From positions 1,798,001 to 1,862,000 of the forward strand of contig NZ_CANOOQ010000001.1 of the NCBI RefSeq assembly GCF_947568225.1: DNA of 64,000 nucleotides, read 5' to 3'. This DNA is from Faecalispora anaeroviscerum (GTDB taxonomy: Bacteria; Bacillota; Clostridia; Oscillospirales; Acutalibacteraceae). Shown piece after piece: positions 25,159 to 33,247 of this stretch. The notes beneath the pieces were generated by a model. The model made no database searches and was not told the origin of the DNA. It saw nothing but the letters and a program-made list of their open reading frames with translations. The number at the start of each line of letters is the position of its first letter. The stretch's first letter is position 1. The translations under genes and the position numbers were made by a program.

Positions 25159-25386
25159 TCACTTCGCAATATTCATGAACAGCCCCAACAGATTCATAAA
25201 AACGGTATCCAGGCCGAAAATGAACAGACCGATAATCAGAATCATCGCCAGAACCACGCCGGTATTTTTAAACACCGACTTCGGGGTAGGCCAGACAATC
25301 TTCTTGAGTTCGTTTTTGCAGTCGCGGAAAAACTTCGCCACACCCAGGCCGAAATTGACGAGAGCGTTGGGTTTTTTCTCAGCCAT
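25159..25386 (-). CDS. secE: Preprotein translocase subunit SecE
   Basis: 75 residues, single-membrane-span subunit of SecYEG. Cytosolic amphipathic part FFRDCKNELKKIVWPTPKSV, with the conserved WP, then one transmembrane helix (VVLAMILIIGLFIFGLDTVF, about residues 46-65). Typical small Firmicute SecE. It lies between rpmG and nusG as usual. Confidence 0.96.
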   Translation of the reverse strand: MAEKKPNALVNFGLGVAKFFRDCKNELKKIVWPTPKSVFKNTGVVLAMILIIGLFIFGLDTVFMNLLGLFMNIAK

Positions 25387-25404
25387 CTGTTTTCTCCCTC
25401 CGAC

Positions 25405-25554
25405 TTACTTCGTTTCCTTATGAACAGTGTGTTTCTTGCAGAATCTGCAGTACTTGTTCATCTCAAGCCTGTCCGGGTCGTTCTTCTTGTTTTTCATTGT
25501 GTCGTAGTTACGCTGTTTGCACTCTGTGCAGGCTAATGTGACTTTTACTCTCAT
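25405..25554 (-). CDS. rpmG: 50S ribosomal protein L33
   Basis: 49 residues, too short for a length-filtered ORF list. It reads MRVKVTLACTECKQRNYDT at the start and YCRFCKKHTVHKETK at the end. Two CxxC pairs (CTEC, CRFC) mark the zinc-binding C+ form. GGAGGTGCCGTC precedes the ATG at 25554. First gene of the rpmG-secE-nusG-rplK-rplA operon. Confidence 0.96.
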   Translation of the reverse strand: MRVKVTLACTECKQRNYDTMKNKKNDPDRLEMNKYCRFCKKHTVHKETK

Positions 25555-25657
25555 GACGGCACCTCCCGTTTCACGGAAAATTATTGGATCCGTAAAGGAC
25601 CACGGCCTCCCTCTTAAAAGGGCACAAAAAAATAACCCCTTATTTGAGGTATTTCAT

Positions 25658-25686
25658 ATTATAACATACTATTTGCCGGCGGTCAA
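25658..25686 (-). promoter_or_regulatory. Promoter of the rpmG-secE-nusG-rplKA operon
   Basis: Leftward TTGACC (25686-25681), 17-bp spacer, TATAAT (25663-25658). Start near 25651, about 95 bp before rpmG. Confidence 0.8.
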
Positions 25687-25708
25687 CTGTTTTTTTCACG
25701 CCCGACGA

Positions 25709-25726
25709 AGCCGGGTGCGCACCCGG
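25709..25726. repeat. 18-bp perfect palindrome GCCGGGTGCGCACCCGGC
   Basis: Adjacent to a second GCCGG..CCGG pair, between the unknown 267-residue gene and the ribosomal operon promoter. No U-run follows on either strand. Probably part of a weak terminator or a structural repeat. Confidence 0.5.
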
Positions 25727-25763
25727 CCGGCCTTTCGCCGGAGACGGAGCGCACCGGGTTCCG

Positions 25764-26567
25764 TTACACGTGATCATCAAGGGTTTGGAGCATCTCATCC
25801 GCATATTTCGGTTTCTTTTTCTTCTTTTCCGGCCGGATTTTTTTGCCCTTGAGTGCCTTGGCTTTGTCGTATACCTTGGAAAGATCCTCGCTGAAGTTTT
25901 TGCTCAGGTTCTCAAGCGCCTGCTGGTCGTTGATCCCATTGAGCAGAACAATCGTGATAATGGAACGAACGTCCATATCACCATGCTCATATATTTCATT
26001 CAGAACATTGCACAGCTTTTTAAACGGCTCGGTACCCGAATAGGTTTTCGCCAGCTGCTCTACACGGCTTACCACATGCTCGCGTGTAAAGGTAACGCTG
26101 CGCACGGTTCCATAGGTGGCCCGCTCCTGCGCCAGCTCAGCACGCAGCTCTGGGAAAATACTGGCCAGACGGTTAAAGAAGAACAGGGGGTCGGTTGTCG
26201 CATCCTCGTCCTTTTTCTTTCTCTTTTTCTGCTGACGTATCAGCTCCTTACGGCTGCTGCCGCCCAGCGTTTCTGCGAAATCCTCCGCAATGCTTGCCGC
26301 GTAGGCTGCGGTGTCGGCTTCGGGGTCAAACGCCCAAGAAGAAAGCTTCTTCCACTGATTGTCCGGCTTGGCATCCGTTACCCCACAGGCGCGCAGATGA
26401 AACAGCTTTGTCGCCCGCTCATACAGCACGCTGTACGCCGCGTCTTCGCTGAGATAAACCGCAGCCTGTCCCTGTTCCTCCTGCACGTCCTCCTTTCTTT
26501 GGAATCCCTGCTCCAAAAGAACGGAACGCACCTTTTCGGCAATCAGGTCAAATGCTTTTTGTTCCAA
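25764..26567 (-). CDS. Conserved-looking cytoplasmic protein of unknown function
   Basis: 267 residues, no signal peptide or membrane helix. An N-terminal half of mixed alpha/beta character (MEQKAFDLIAEKVRSVLLEQGF, AVYLSEDAAYSVLYERATKLFHLRAC) is joined by a basic lysine-rich stretch (RQQKKRKKKDED, about 110-121) to a helical C-terminal half (FFFNRLASIFPELRAEL..), ending in another lysine run (RPEKKKKKPKYADE). The start is TTG with AGGAG 9 nt upstream. I do not recognise the family. The basic stretches could bind nucleic acid. It stands alone upstream of the ribosomal operon. Confidence 0.6.
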   Translation of the reverse strand: MEQKAFDLIAEKVRSVLLEQGFQRKEDVQEEQGQAAVYLSEDAAYSVLYERATKLFHLRACGVTDAKPDNQWKKLSSWAFDPEADTAAYAASIAEDFAETLGGSSRKELIRQQKKRKKKDEDATTDPLFFFNRLASIFPELRAELAQERATYGTVRSVTFTREHVVSRVEQLAKTYSGTEPFKKLCNVLNEIYEHGDMDVRSIITIVLLNGINDQQALENLSKNFSEDLSKVYDKAKALKGKKIRPEKKKKKPKYADEMLQTLDDHV

Positions 26568-27015
26568 CTGTCATCACTCCTGCTATTGTAATCAACCAAA
26601 GGAATCAAATCGTGTTCGAAAGTGCTGTTTTGTCTTCCCCATAGGCAGGGATACAAAACAGCATCATTTTACTCTAGCTTATGAATACTGCCATTCATCT
26701 GGGCGCAGCCCATAGATCGTTCTGTATTGAAAACACGTAGTTTAGTATACACTATTTTTTACGGCTTGTCACTAAGAAGCACTTCCCTTCCGGGAATATT
26801 TATTATTATGAAGAAAACCGCTGTTTTCCGCCGGCCGAATAGACAGGGAGGCTGCGTTTTGTCGCGTCACGCATCCCAAAAATTCTGGCCGGTGAATATT
26901 GGGAGAATTCACACTCTGCTTATGCGCGCTCCGCGGTATAAAACCGCGGAGCATTTTTGTTGAGTGGGATCACGCAAAAATTCAGGGTGACCCCAGAGAT
27001 CCCGCGAATTTCGCA
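26568..27015. other. Gene-free stretch with two hairpins
   Basis: TGCTGTTTTGT (26623-26633) pairs with ACAAAACAGCA (26653-26663). A strong terminator-type hairpin lies at 26928-26959. Between them (26664-26927) no convincing gene is seen, although rightward transcription would explain the terminator. Confidence 0.4.
26928..26959 (+). terminator. Orphan terminator
   Basis: GCTCCGCGGT (26928-26937), loop ATAAA, ACCGCGGAGC (26943-26952), then ATTTTTGT. No rightward gene precedes it. Confidence 0.75.
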
Positions 27016-27044
27016 TTGCGCCCGCCGCCCGCTTGTGCTATGAT
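27016..27044 (+). promoter_or_regulatory. Promoter of ddl
   Basis: TTGCGC (27016-27021), 17-bp spacer, TATGAT (27039-27044). Start about 27051, giving a 115-nt leader. Confidence 0.55.
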
Positions 27045-27166
27045 ATATATTTGAAATATTGTATCTTGCCGCAGTGCATGAACCGCGCTTCTGCTGGCGT
27101 ATCATAACAGCAGTAGATACCTGTTTGGAGCGCAGCGTGATTTTGCAAGAATACGGAGGGAATATC

Positions 27167-28240
27167 ATGTCAAAAACAACTGTCGCCGTTCTGTTCGGCG
27201 GCTGCTCTACCGAGCATGAGGTTTCGCGCGTTTCGGCGGCCTCTGTGATTCAGAATATCCCACAGGACAAATACAACGTCGTCAAAATCGGTATTACGAA
27301 GGAAGGCCGGTGGCTGCTGTTTTCCGGTGACCCGGCCGAAATGCCTGACGGCAGCTGGGAACAAAACCCCGCAAACCGCACCGCGCTGATTTCGCCCGAC
27401 CGCACGGTTCACGGCATTCTGGCCCAAACCGAAACCGGCTTTGAAACCATCCCTGTGGATGTGGTGTTCCCGGTGCTGCACGGCAAAAACGGCGAGGACG
27501 GTACTGTGCAGGGCCTGCTGCAGATGGCGGGCATTCCGTTCGTGGGCTGCTCGTCACTTGTTTCCGCGGTGTGCATGGATAAGGCGATCACCAACAGCCT
27601 GCTCGAAACCGCCGGAATCCCCCAGGCCCATTACCTGTGGTTCTTTACCGACAACTACTTCACCGGCGCGGAGAAAATCTGCAAAAAGATTGAAGCACGC
27701 CTTGGCTACCCCGTATTCGTAAAGCCCGCAAACTCCGGCTCCTCCGTTGGAGTCAGCAAGGTTACCCGCCCCGAGGATCTGGACGCTGCCATTCAGCGCG
27801 CGGCCCGCGAGGACATCAAGGTCGTTGTGGAGGAAGCCGTCGTCGGACAGGAGGTCGAGTGCGCCGTTCTGGGGCTTTCGCGCCCCGAAGCCTCAATCGT
27901 GGGTGAAATCGCCTCCGGCGCAGACTTTTATGATTACGACGATAAATATAAAACCGGTGCTGCAAAGCTGTTCATCCCCGCCCACATCCCGGAGGATATC
28001 GCCGAAGAGGTGCGGGAAAACGCCCTGCGGGCCTACCGCATGCTTGGCTGCAGCGGCCTTGCGCGCGTGGATTTCTTTGTGCGTAAAAGCGACGGCGCCG
28101 TTCTGCTCAACGAGCTGAACACCCTGCCGGGCTTTACCAGCATCAGCATGTACCCCAAGCTCTGGGAGGCCTCCGGCCTGCCCTATCCCGAGCTACTGGA
28201 CCGCCTGATTCAGCTGGCTTTTGACAAAGTGTATTTCTGA
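27167..28240 (+). CDS. ddl: D-alanine--D-alanine ligase
   Basis: Makes the D-Ala-D-Ala dipeptide for cell-wall precursors. ATP-grasp enzyme of 357 residues. Motifs: VAVLFGGCSTEHEVS (residues 6-20), LHGKNGEDGTVQGLLQ (about 103-118), KPANSGSSVGV (about 186-196), YDYDDKYKTGAAKLFIPA (omega loop) and LLNELNTLPGFT near the end. The Tyr-containing loop favours a D-Ala-D-Ala rather than D-Ala-D-lactate ligase. ATG 27167 follows CGGAGGG; the longer frame from 27059 is not family sequence. Followed by a DUF1934 gene and argS. Confidence 0.92.
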   Translation: MSKTTVAVLFGGCSTEHEVSRVSAASVIQNIPQDKYNVVKIGITKEGRWLLFSGDPAEMPDGSWEQNPANRTALISPDRTVHGILAQTETGFETIPVDVVFPVLHGKNGEDGTVQGLLQMAGIPFVGCSSLVSAVCMDKAITNSLLETAGIPQAHYLWFFTDNYFTGAEKICKKIEARLGYPVFVKPANSGSSVGVSKVTRPEDLDAAIQRAAREDIKVVVEEAVVGQEVECAVLGLSRPEASIVGEIASGADFYDYDDKYKTGAAKLFIPAHIPEDIAEEVRENALRAYRMLGCSGLARVDFFVRKSDGAVLLNELNTLPGFTSISMYPKLWEASGLPYPELLDRLIQLAFDKVYF

Positions 28241-28289
28241 TTGCGATGCTTCCGGTTTACCGGAGGGCACCGGAAGGAGAGGATCATTC

Positions 28290-28748
28290 ATGCAGGAAAA
28301 TTATTGGATCAATATCGTCGGCCGACAGACGATCGACGATGATGTGGGTGAAGTGACCCTCACAACCCTTGGCTCCTATTTAACCAAGGGCGACACTCGC
28401 TTTATTGTTTATAAGGAATATGACCCCGACCACAACAACGCAGCCATCACCTCTGTGCTGAAGGTAGACGGCAGCAATACCGTCTCACTGATGCGCGGCG
28501 GCGGAAATACCCGCCTGATTCTTGAAAAGGGAAAGCGCCACCAGTGCCAGTATGATACCGGCTTTGGCGCTCTGATGGTTGGTGTGTTCACCAGCGAGGT
28601 GGATTCCCGCCTTCACGACAAAGGCGGCGAGCTGGCCGTAAACTATACGCTGGACATCAATGCGGATTTGTCCAGCATCAATGAAATCCTGATTACCGTC
28701 AAGGAGGCAGAACAGAAAGATGTCGAAACTAGTACAGCAAGCCACTGA
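28290..28748 (+). CDS. DUF1934 (YwiB-type) small beta-barrel protein
   Basis: 152 residues of the DUF1934/YwiB family, a lipocalin-like calycin fold of unknown role. Begins MQENYWINIVGRQTIDDDVG; later GFGALMVGVFTSEVDSRLHD and the closing strand GELAVNYTLDINADLSSINEI carry the family pattern. The gene overlaps the start of argS by 29 bp, the same pairing as ywiB-argS in Bacillus, which suggests translational coupling. The ribosome site GGAAGGAGAGG precedes the ATG at 28290. Confidence 0.85.
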   Translation: MQENYWINIVGRQTIDDDVGEVTLTTLGSYLTKGDTRFIVYKEYDPDHNNAAITSVLKVDGSNTVSLMRGGGNTRLILEKGKRHQCQYDTGFGALMVGVFTSEVDSRLHDKGGELAVNYTLDINADLSSINEILITVKEAEQKDVETSTASH

Positions 28749-30414
28749 AGAGCTGAGAGAAGCCATTTTGAACGCCGTGGGCCGCGCGGTGGCCGCAGGG
28801 GAACTTTCCGCTGAGCCAATGCCCGCTTTTACGCTCGAAATTCCGGCAGACCGCGCCCATGGGGACTGGTCTGCCAACGCCGCGCTGGTTTCGGCCCGCG
28901 CATTCCGTCTGCCCCCGCGTAAAATCGCCGAGCTGATCACAAAGCATCTGGTACTCAGCGGTACTTATTTTGACCGCTACGAAATAGCGGGCCCGGGCTT
29001 TTTGAACTTCTTCTTCTCCTCCCGCTTTTATGTGGATGTGCTGAAGGACATTGCCGCGCTGGGCAGCAACTACGGCCGCAGCAATTACGGCAAAAAGAAA
29101 AAAGTGATGGTGGAATTCGTTTCCGCCAACCCCACCGGCCCCATGCACATGGGCAACGCCCGCGGCGGCGCTCTGGGAGACTGCCTCTCCGCTGTTCTGG
29201 ATATGGCGGGCTTTGAGGTATGGCGCGAGTTTTATGTCAACGATGCCGGCAATCAGATTGAAAAATTCGGTGCTTCTTTGTCCGCCCGGTACCAACAGCT
29301 CTTTTTGGGTGAGGATGCCGTGGAGTTCCCCGAGGACGGCTATCAGGGAGAGGACATTAAGGAAAATACTAAGCTGTATGCCGATGAGTTCGGCAAAAAG
29401 CTGCTGCAGGCCGACGAAGAAACCCGCCGGCGCGAACTGGTAGAATATGTTCTGCCCCGCAACATCCAAAAAATGAAGGATGACCTGAAAAAATACCGTA
29501 TCGAATACGACCAATGGTTTTTGGAAAGCACTCTGCACAATGATGGCGAGCTGAAGGAAGCGCTGAAGCTTCTGACCGATCGAGGAGTCACCTATGAAAA
29601 GGATGGCGCTTTGTGGTACCGCGCCACCGACTTCGGTGCGGAAAAGGACGAGGTGCTTGTTCGCCAGAATGGCAACCCCACCTATTTTGCGGCGGACATT
29701 GCATACCATCGCAACAAGATTGAAAAGCGCGGCTATGATCTGTGTATCGATGTTTGGGGCGCCGACCACCACGGCCATGTTGCCCGTTTAAAGGGCGCGC
29801 TCGACGCGATTGGCCTGAAGGGAAGCCAGCTTGACGTTGTGCTGATGCAGCTTGTGAGGCTCACCCGCGACGGCCAGGTTGTGCGCATGAGCAAGCGCAC
29901 CGGAAAAGCAATTCAGCTGGCCGATCTGCTCGACGAGGTGCCCGTAGACGCGGCGCGCTTCCTGTTTAACATGCGCGAGCCGAATTCGCAGATGGAATTC
30001 GACCTGGATCTGGCCGTGCAACAGGATTCCCAGAATCCCGTCTATTATGTACAGTATGCCAACGCCAGAATTTGCAGTATCCTGCGGAACTTGGCGGCCG
30101 ACGGCATCGCCCCGCGCGAATGCACCAACAGCGAGCTGGCCCTTCTGACCGCGCCCGAGGAGTTGGAGCTGATCCGGCATCTGTCATCGTTTACTGAGGA
30201 GATCGTGCAGGCGGCCAAGGATTACGACCCCGCGCGCATCAATCGCTATGTGATCACGCTGGCAACGCTGTTCCACAAATTCTACAATACCTGCCGTGTC
30301 CGCGGCGAGGAAGAAAGCCTGACGGCAGCGCGTTTGGCTCTTTGCACGGCGGTTACCACCGTCATTCGCAATGTGCTTTCCATGTTTAAAATTTCAGCGC
30401 CCGAGTCGATGTAA
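28720..30414 (+). CDS. argS: Arginyl-tRNA synthetase
   Basis: 564 residues, class I synthetase. The N-terminal tRNA D-loop-recognition domain contains the PADRAHGDWSANAAL block. The HIGH-like signature is NPTGPMHMGNARGGALGD (HMGN), followed by FYVNDAGNQIEKFG. The DALR anticodon-binding domain contains YVQYANARICSILR. In place of a canonical KMSKS there is VRMSKRTGKAI, as in many ArgRS. It starts inside the previous gene (29-bp overlap). Confidence 0.96.
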   Translation: MSKLVQQATEELREAILNAVGRAVAAGELSAEPMPAFTLEIPADRAHGDWSANAALVSARAFRLPPRKIAELITKHLVLSGTYFDRYEIAGPGFLNFFFSSRFYVDVLKDIAALGSNYGRSNYGKKKKVMVEFVSANPTGPMHMGNARGGALGDCLSAVLDMAGFEVWREFYVNDAGNQIEKFGASLSARYQQLFLGEDAVEFPEDGYQGEDIKENTKLYADEFGKKLLQADEETRRRELVEYVLPRNIQKMKDDLKKYRIEYDQWFLESTLHNDGELKEALKLLTDRGVTYEKDGALWYRATDFGAEKDEVLVRQNGNPTYFAADIAYHRNKIEKRGYDLCIDVWGADHHGHVARLKGALDAIGLKGSQLDVVLMQLVRLTRDGQVVRMSKRTGKAIQLADLLDEVPVDAARFLFNMREPNSQMEFDLDLAVQQDSQNPVYYVQYANARICSILRNLAADGIAPRECTNSELALLTAPEELELIRHLSSFTEEIVQAAKDYDPARINRYVITLATLFHKFYNTCRVRGEEESLTAARLALCTAVTTVIRNVLSMFKISAPESM

Positions 30415-30428
30415 AAAACGCACTGTGT

Positions 30429-30556
30429 TCCCCGCCAACGGCAGGGGGAGCATAAAATCACTTTCATTTTACTTTTATGGCAAAGCCGCACATTCTGAAA
30501 CCAGAATTTCTTCCCCGTCTATGACGGGGTGGGAAATTCATAGGCTTTTAAAAGCC
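30429..30556. repeat. Pair of CCCC/GGGG hairpins plus GGCTTTTAAAAGCC palindrome
   Basis: After argS, TGTTCCCC..GGGGGAGCA (about 30426-30452) and GAATTTCTTCCCCGTC / GACGGGG..GAAATTC (about 30511-30540) form two stems. They are followed by the 14-bp palindrome GGCTTTTAAAAGCC (30543-30556). Part of the same palindrome (GGCTTTTAAAAGC) recurs at 5280-5292. No clear terminator is distinguished. Confidence 0.45.
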
Positions 30557-30600
30557 GCTTTGCTGTCAAATTTCAGGATCAATTACAGGAGGATGTCATC

Positions 30601-31800
30601 ATGAATGTTCCTTGGAGGCTGCCTTTCCTTTTGGGCGGCCCTGCCGCGGAAGATTTTCACGTTTCTTCCGCCGGCAACGATCTGAGTGCAGAACAATGGC
30701 TGCTTCAGAACGGTGAGCTTCTGCGGAAAAAGCAGGAAGAGTGGCTGTCTACCGGAATTGGCGGCCTGTGTGCCCCTACCGCCTTTTCACATGCCTTTTC
30801 CCCCGACCGCGAGGCTCTGCGGGAGCAGGTGCGCCTGCTGAACGCCGGGCTTCTGGAAATAACCCGTCAGTCGGCGCAGCGCTTTGGGGTGCCGGTAGGC
30901 GCGCGGGTTGGCGGCAGCGGGCTGTTTGTGCCCCCCTACGGTGAAGCGGATTTTGACGACATTTACGATGGCTACCGCGACCAAATCCGTGTACTGGAGC
31001 AGGGCGGCGCAGAGTTCATTCTGATTGAGAATCAATCCTCGATGGCAGACATGCGGGCGGCGGTGCTGGCCTCCCGTACCTCCGACTTTTCTGTTTTTGT
31101 CACCCTTTCCGTGGACGAAAGCGGTAAAACCCTTACGGGCTGCTCGCTGCTGCCCGCCGTGATCACCCTGCAGGCTATGGGCGTGGAAGCGATCGGCCTT
31201 GGCGGCCCGATGCCTCCACTTGAAATGCTCCCCTTGCTGAAGGAAGTGATTCCCCACGCGTCGGTTCCGCTGTGCGCGATTCCCTCCGCCGAAGGGCTTT
31301 CGCCCGAAGCGTTTGCGGAGCAGGCACAGGCGCTGCTCCGCGCAGGGGTTCCGGTGCTGGGAATCGGCGGTGATCAGACTCCCGCGCATTGGCAGGCCCT
31401 GCGGCAGAAGGCACAAGAGCCCTTTGCGTTCGGGTCGGATTATGCCGACGCGGACAATTATGCCGCCGCAACGGAAAACGAGGCCTTCTTCCTCGGCAGC
31501 GACATCACCCTGAGCGAGCCGATTGAATGCTCGATTGCGCTGGAGGAAGACCTGATTGATCTGGACGACGAGCAGGTCAACGCCGCTCTGATTGAACTCA
31601 ACACGCTGGATGACGTGATGCTGCTCTCTCAGTTCGGCTCCGTCACCCGCCTGCCGCTGGCTGTACATACCGACAGCCGTACAATTCTGGAGGCGGCCCT
31701 GCGCTATGTACAAGGGCGGCTGATCGTGGACACCAACTGCCAGATTGATCTGGAGCTGATCGAACGCACCGCAAGCAAATATGGCGCAATTGTATATTGA
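30601..31800 (+). CDS. Homocysteine S-methyltransferase-like protein lacking the zinc cysteines
   Basis: 399 residues. Residues about 1-270 follow the barrel of the homocysteine-binding domain of MetH: LLGGPAAED near the start, RVGGSGLFVPPYG, DQIRVLEQGGAEFILIENQSS, SVFVTLSVDESGKTLTG, ALQAMGVEAIGLGG-type segment, then GVPVLGIGGDQTPAHW. In true enzymes the zinc is held by a Cys in a GxNC motif and by GGCCG. Here these are GLGGP and GGDQT, so no ligand Cys remains. The tail (about 300-399) resembles the beginning of a pterin-binding barrel (PLAVHTDSRTILEAAL) that stops early. Possibly a binding or structural protein. ATG follows AGGAGG. Confidence 0.65.
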   Translation: MNVPWRLPFLLGGPAAEDFHVSSAGNDLSAEQWLLQNGELLRKKQEEWLSTGIGGLCAPTAFSHAFSPDREALREQVRLLNAGLLEITRQSAQRFGVPVGARVGGSGLFVPPYGEADFDDIYDGYRDQIRVLEQGGAEFILIENQSSMADMRAAVLASRTSDFSVFVTLSVDESGKTLTGCSLLPAVITLQAMGVEAIGLGGPMPPLEMLPLLKEVIPHASVPLCAIPSAEGLSPEAFAEQAQALLRAGVPVLGIGGDQTPAHWQALRQKAQEPFAFGSDYADADNYAAATENEAFFLGSDITLSEPIECSIALEEDLIDLDDEQVNAALIELNTLDDVMLLSQFGSVTRLPLAVHTDSRTILEAALRYVQGRLIVDTNCQIDLELIERTASKYGAIVY

Positions 31801-31803
31801 TTC

Positions 31804-31835
31804 AAAAATCCCCCGGCTAAGCCGGGAGATTTTTG
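31804..31835 (+). terminator. Terminator of the methyltransferase-like gene
   Basis: AAAAATCCCCCGGC / GCCGGGAGATTTTT (31804-31834), directly after the stop. Confidence 0.85.
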
Positions 31836-31839
31836 CGTG

Positions 31840-32018
31840 CAAAACAGACAGATCGCCGAAGGCACAAGGCTAAGCGCTGTAATAAAGGAGCATCCTTGTC
31901 GTATATAACTGATATTGCAGTGAACTCAACGAGGTAAGCACAAATGTGAAACCGGTCACGGTCGCGTGACCCTCCGAAACACTGAGAAGCCGCGAAGAAA
32001 ATCTTCGCGGCTTCTTTC
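31840..32018 (+). ncRNA. Candidate structured RNA between two terminators
   Basis: A 180-bp gene-free stretch rich in short stems: AAGGA/TCCTT (31887-31899), CAC/GTG near 31940, GGTCACG/CGTGACC with a 4-nt loop (about 31956-31973), and a final strong hairpin GAAGCCGCGAAGA / TCTTCGCGGCTTC with TTTC after it (31985-32018). I tried to match it to T-box, SAM, c-di-GMP, preQ1, ydaO and SRP patterns and found no fit. The final hairpin could equally terminate the leftward CAP gene. Confidence 0.35.
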
Positions 32019-32125
32019 ATTACTATAAAAAGGATGAACTTTTCATGTGCTTTCTCAGGGGAACCGTACCAAGTCCATACTGGATTCGGCCGATCCTAAC
32101 CCTGTCATCGCGCTGTTGGCGAAAA

Positions 32126-33247
32126 TCAGCCGATGAACTCCTGAGTCCAATAGTTGCCGTCAGAAACATAGCCCACGCCGATCTCGGTATAAGCGCTGTT
32201 CAGAATGTTGGCTTTGTGGCCCGGAGAATTCATCCAGCCCTCCATAACGGCTTCGGGGGTACGGTAGCCCATGGCGATGTTCTCGCCGGCGGTGCGGTAA
32301 GTAATCCCGAATTTCTTCATCATATCAAACGGAGAACCATAGGTGGGGCTGGTGTGCGAGAAGTAGTTGTTGTCGTGCATATCCTGCGACTTGGCTCTCG
32401 CCACGTTGGACAGCTTCAGGTTCATGGTCACGGATTTCAGGCCGGCCTTGGCACGCTCCTGGTTAACCAGCTCGACAACCCGCTCCTCAAAGGTCAGCGT
32501 ATCGGAGGGCTTTGCGGAAGAAACCGCGCTGGAGCTCGACTGGCTGGAGGACGGTGTGCTGGAAGAAGCACTGGACGAGGAGCTGGAGGGTTTGCTGGAT
32601 GTGGCCTGACTGCTGGAAGAAGAGCTGGAGGGCTTACTGGAAGCCTGACTGCTGGAAGGCTTGCTGGAAGCCTGACTGCCGGAAGAAGAATTGCAGGAGG
32701 AACCCGTGCAATTGGTGGTCTTACCGGAGCAGGAAGAACCAGAGTTACCGCAGTTTTTCAATGAGGCCAGGGAATCAGGTACCGAAACACCGCAGCGTTC
32801 CAGCACCTGGCGGAAACAGTTGGGTACGTTCGCCGCGCAGTTGGAAGAAGTACCGTTCGCACATTCCGCCTGTTTGCAGGAGACCTTATCCAACACAGCG
32901 GAGAGCTCCGGAATTGCGGAAGCCGTCGGGCAGGTGCTGGTGGTCTGTGCCTTCACGGCGGTGTTGCCGGTGCAGTTCGAAGAACCGTAAGAAGTTTTTG
33001 AAGCCGCAGTAGTGGCTCCGCAGTTTTGAGAGGATGCGCTCTTTCCGGCAGATGTAAGCGCCTGACTGACTGCCTTTTCCACCGCACTGGAGCCTGTGCT
33101 CGTAGTCTTTGAGGCAGTGCTGGTGGGGCAGGATGTAACGTTCCCCGAGGTTTGTACTGTTTTCTGCTGGTAAGCAACCGCAGATGCTGTGACGGTAGAA
33201 CCGATTGCCACCGCTAATACAGTGGCGTATAACCTACGTAATTTCAT
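32126..33247 (-). CDS. Secreted CAP/SCP-domain protein with Cys-rich N-terminal region
   Basis: 373 residues. Signal peptide about 1-26 (LYATVLAVAIGSTVTASAVA). A low-complexity Ser/Thr region with many cysteines (about 35-190: SCPTST, NCGATT, SCKQAECANG, NCFRQVLERCG, KNCGNSGSSCSGK and others). A Ser/Pro-rich spacer of SSKPSSS repeats (about 190-245). A C-terminal CAP domain (VVELVNQERAKAGLKSV, MHDNNYFSHTSP, AGENIAMGYRTPEAVMEGWMNSPGH; core GWMNSPGHKANIL). CAP-domain proteins of this layout (YkwD type) are common in spore formers; their role is unclear. The dense cysteines in the middle are unusual. Confidence 0.85.
   Translation of the reverse strand: MKLRRLYATVLAVAIGSTVTASAVAYQQKTVQTSGNVTSCPTSTASKTTSTGSSAVEKAVSQALTSAGKSASSQNCGATTAASKTSYGSSNCTGNTAVKAQTTSTCPTASAIPELSAVLDKVSCKQAECANGTSSNCAANVPNCFRQVLERCGVSVPDSLASLKNCGNSGSSCSGKTTNCTGSSCNSSSGSQASSKPSSSQASSKPSSSSSSSQATSSKPSSSSSSASSSTPSSSQSSSSAVSSAKPSDTLTFEERVVELVNQERAKAGLKSVTMNLKLSNVARAKSQDMHDNNYFSHTSPTYGSPFDMMKKFGITYRTAGENIAMGYRTPEAVMEGWMNSPGHKANILNSAYTEIGVGYVSDGNYWTQEFIG

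Noticed and set aside
26727..26963. 78-codon rightward frame
   Set aside because: No ribosome site, ends inside a terminator hairpin and composition looks non-coding.
31840..32018. Signal recognition particle RNA, c-di-AMP (ydaO) or c-di-GMP riboswitch
   Set aside because: Key conserved motifs (GGAAGGAAGCA of SRP; ydaO and GEMM cores) are absent.
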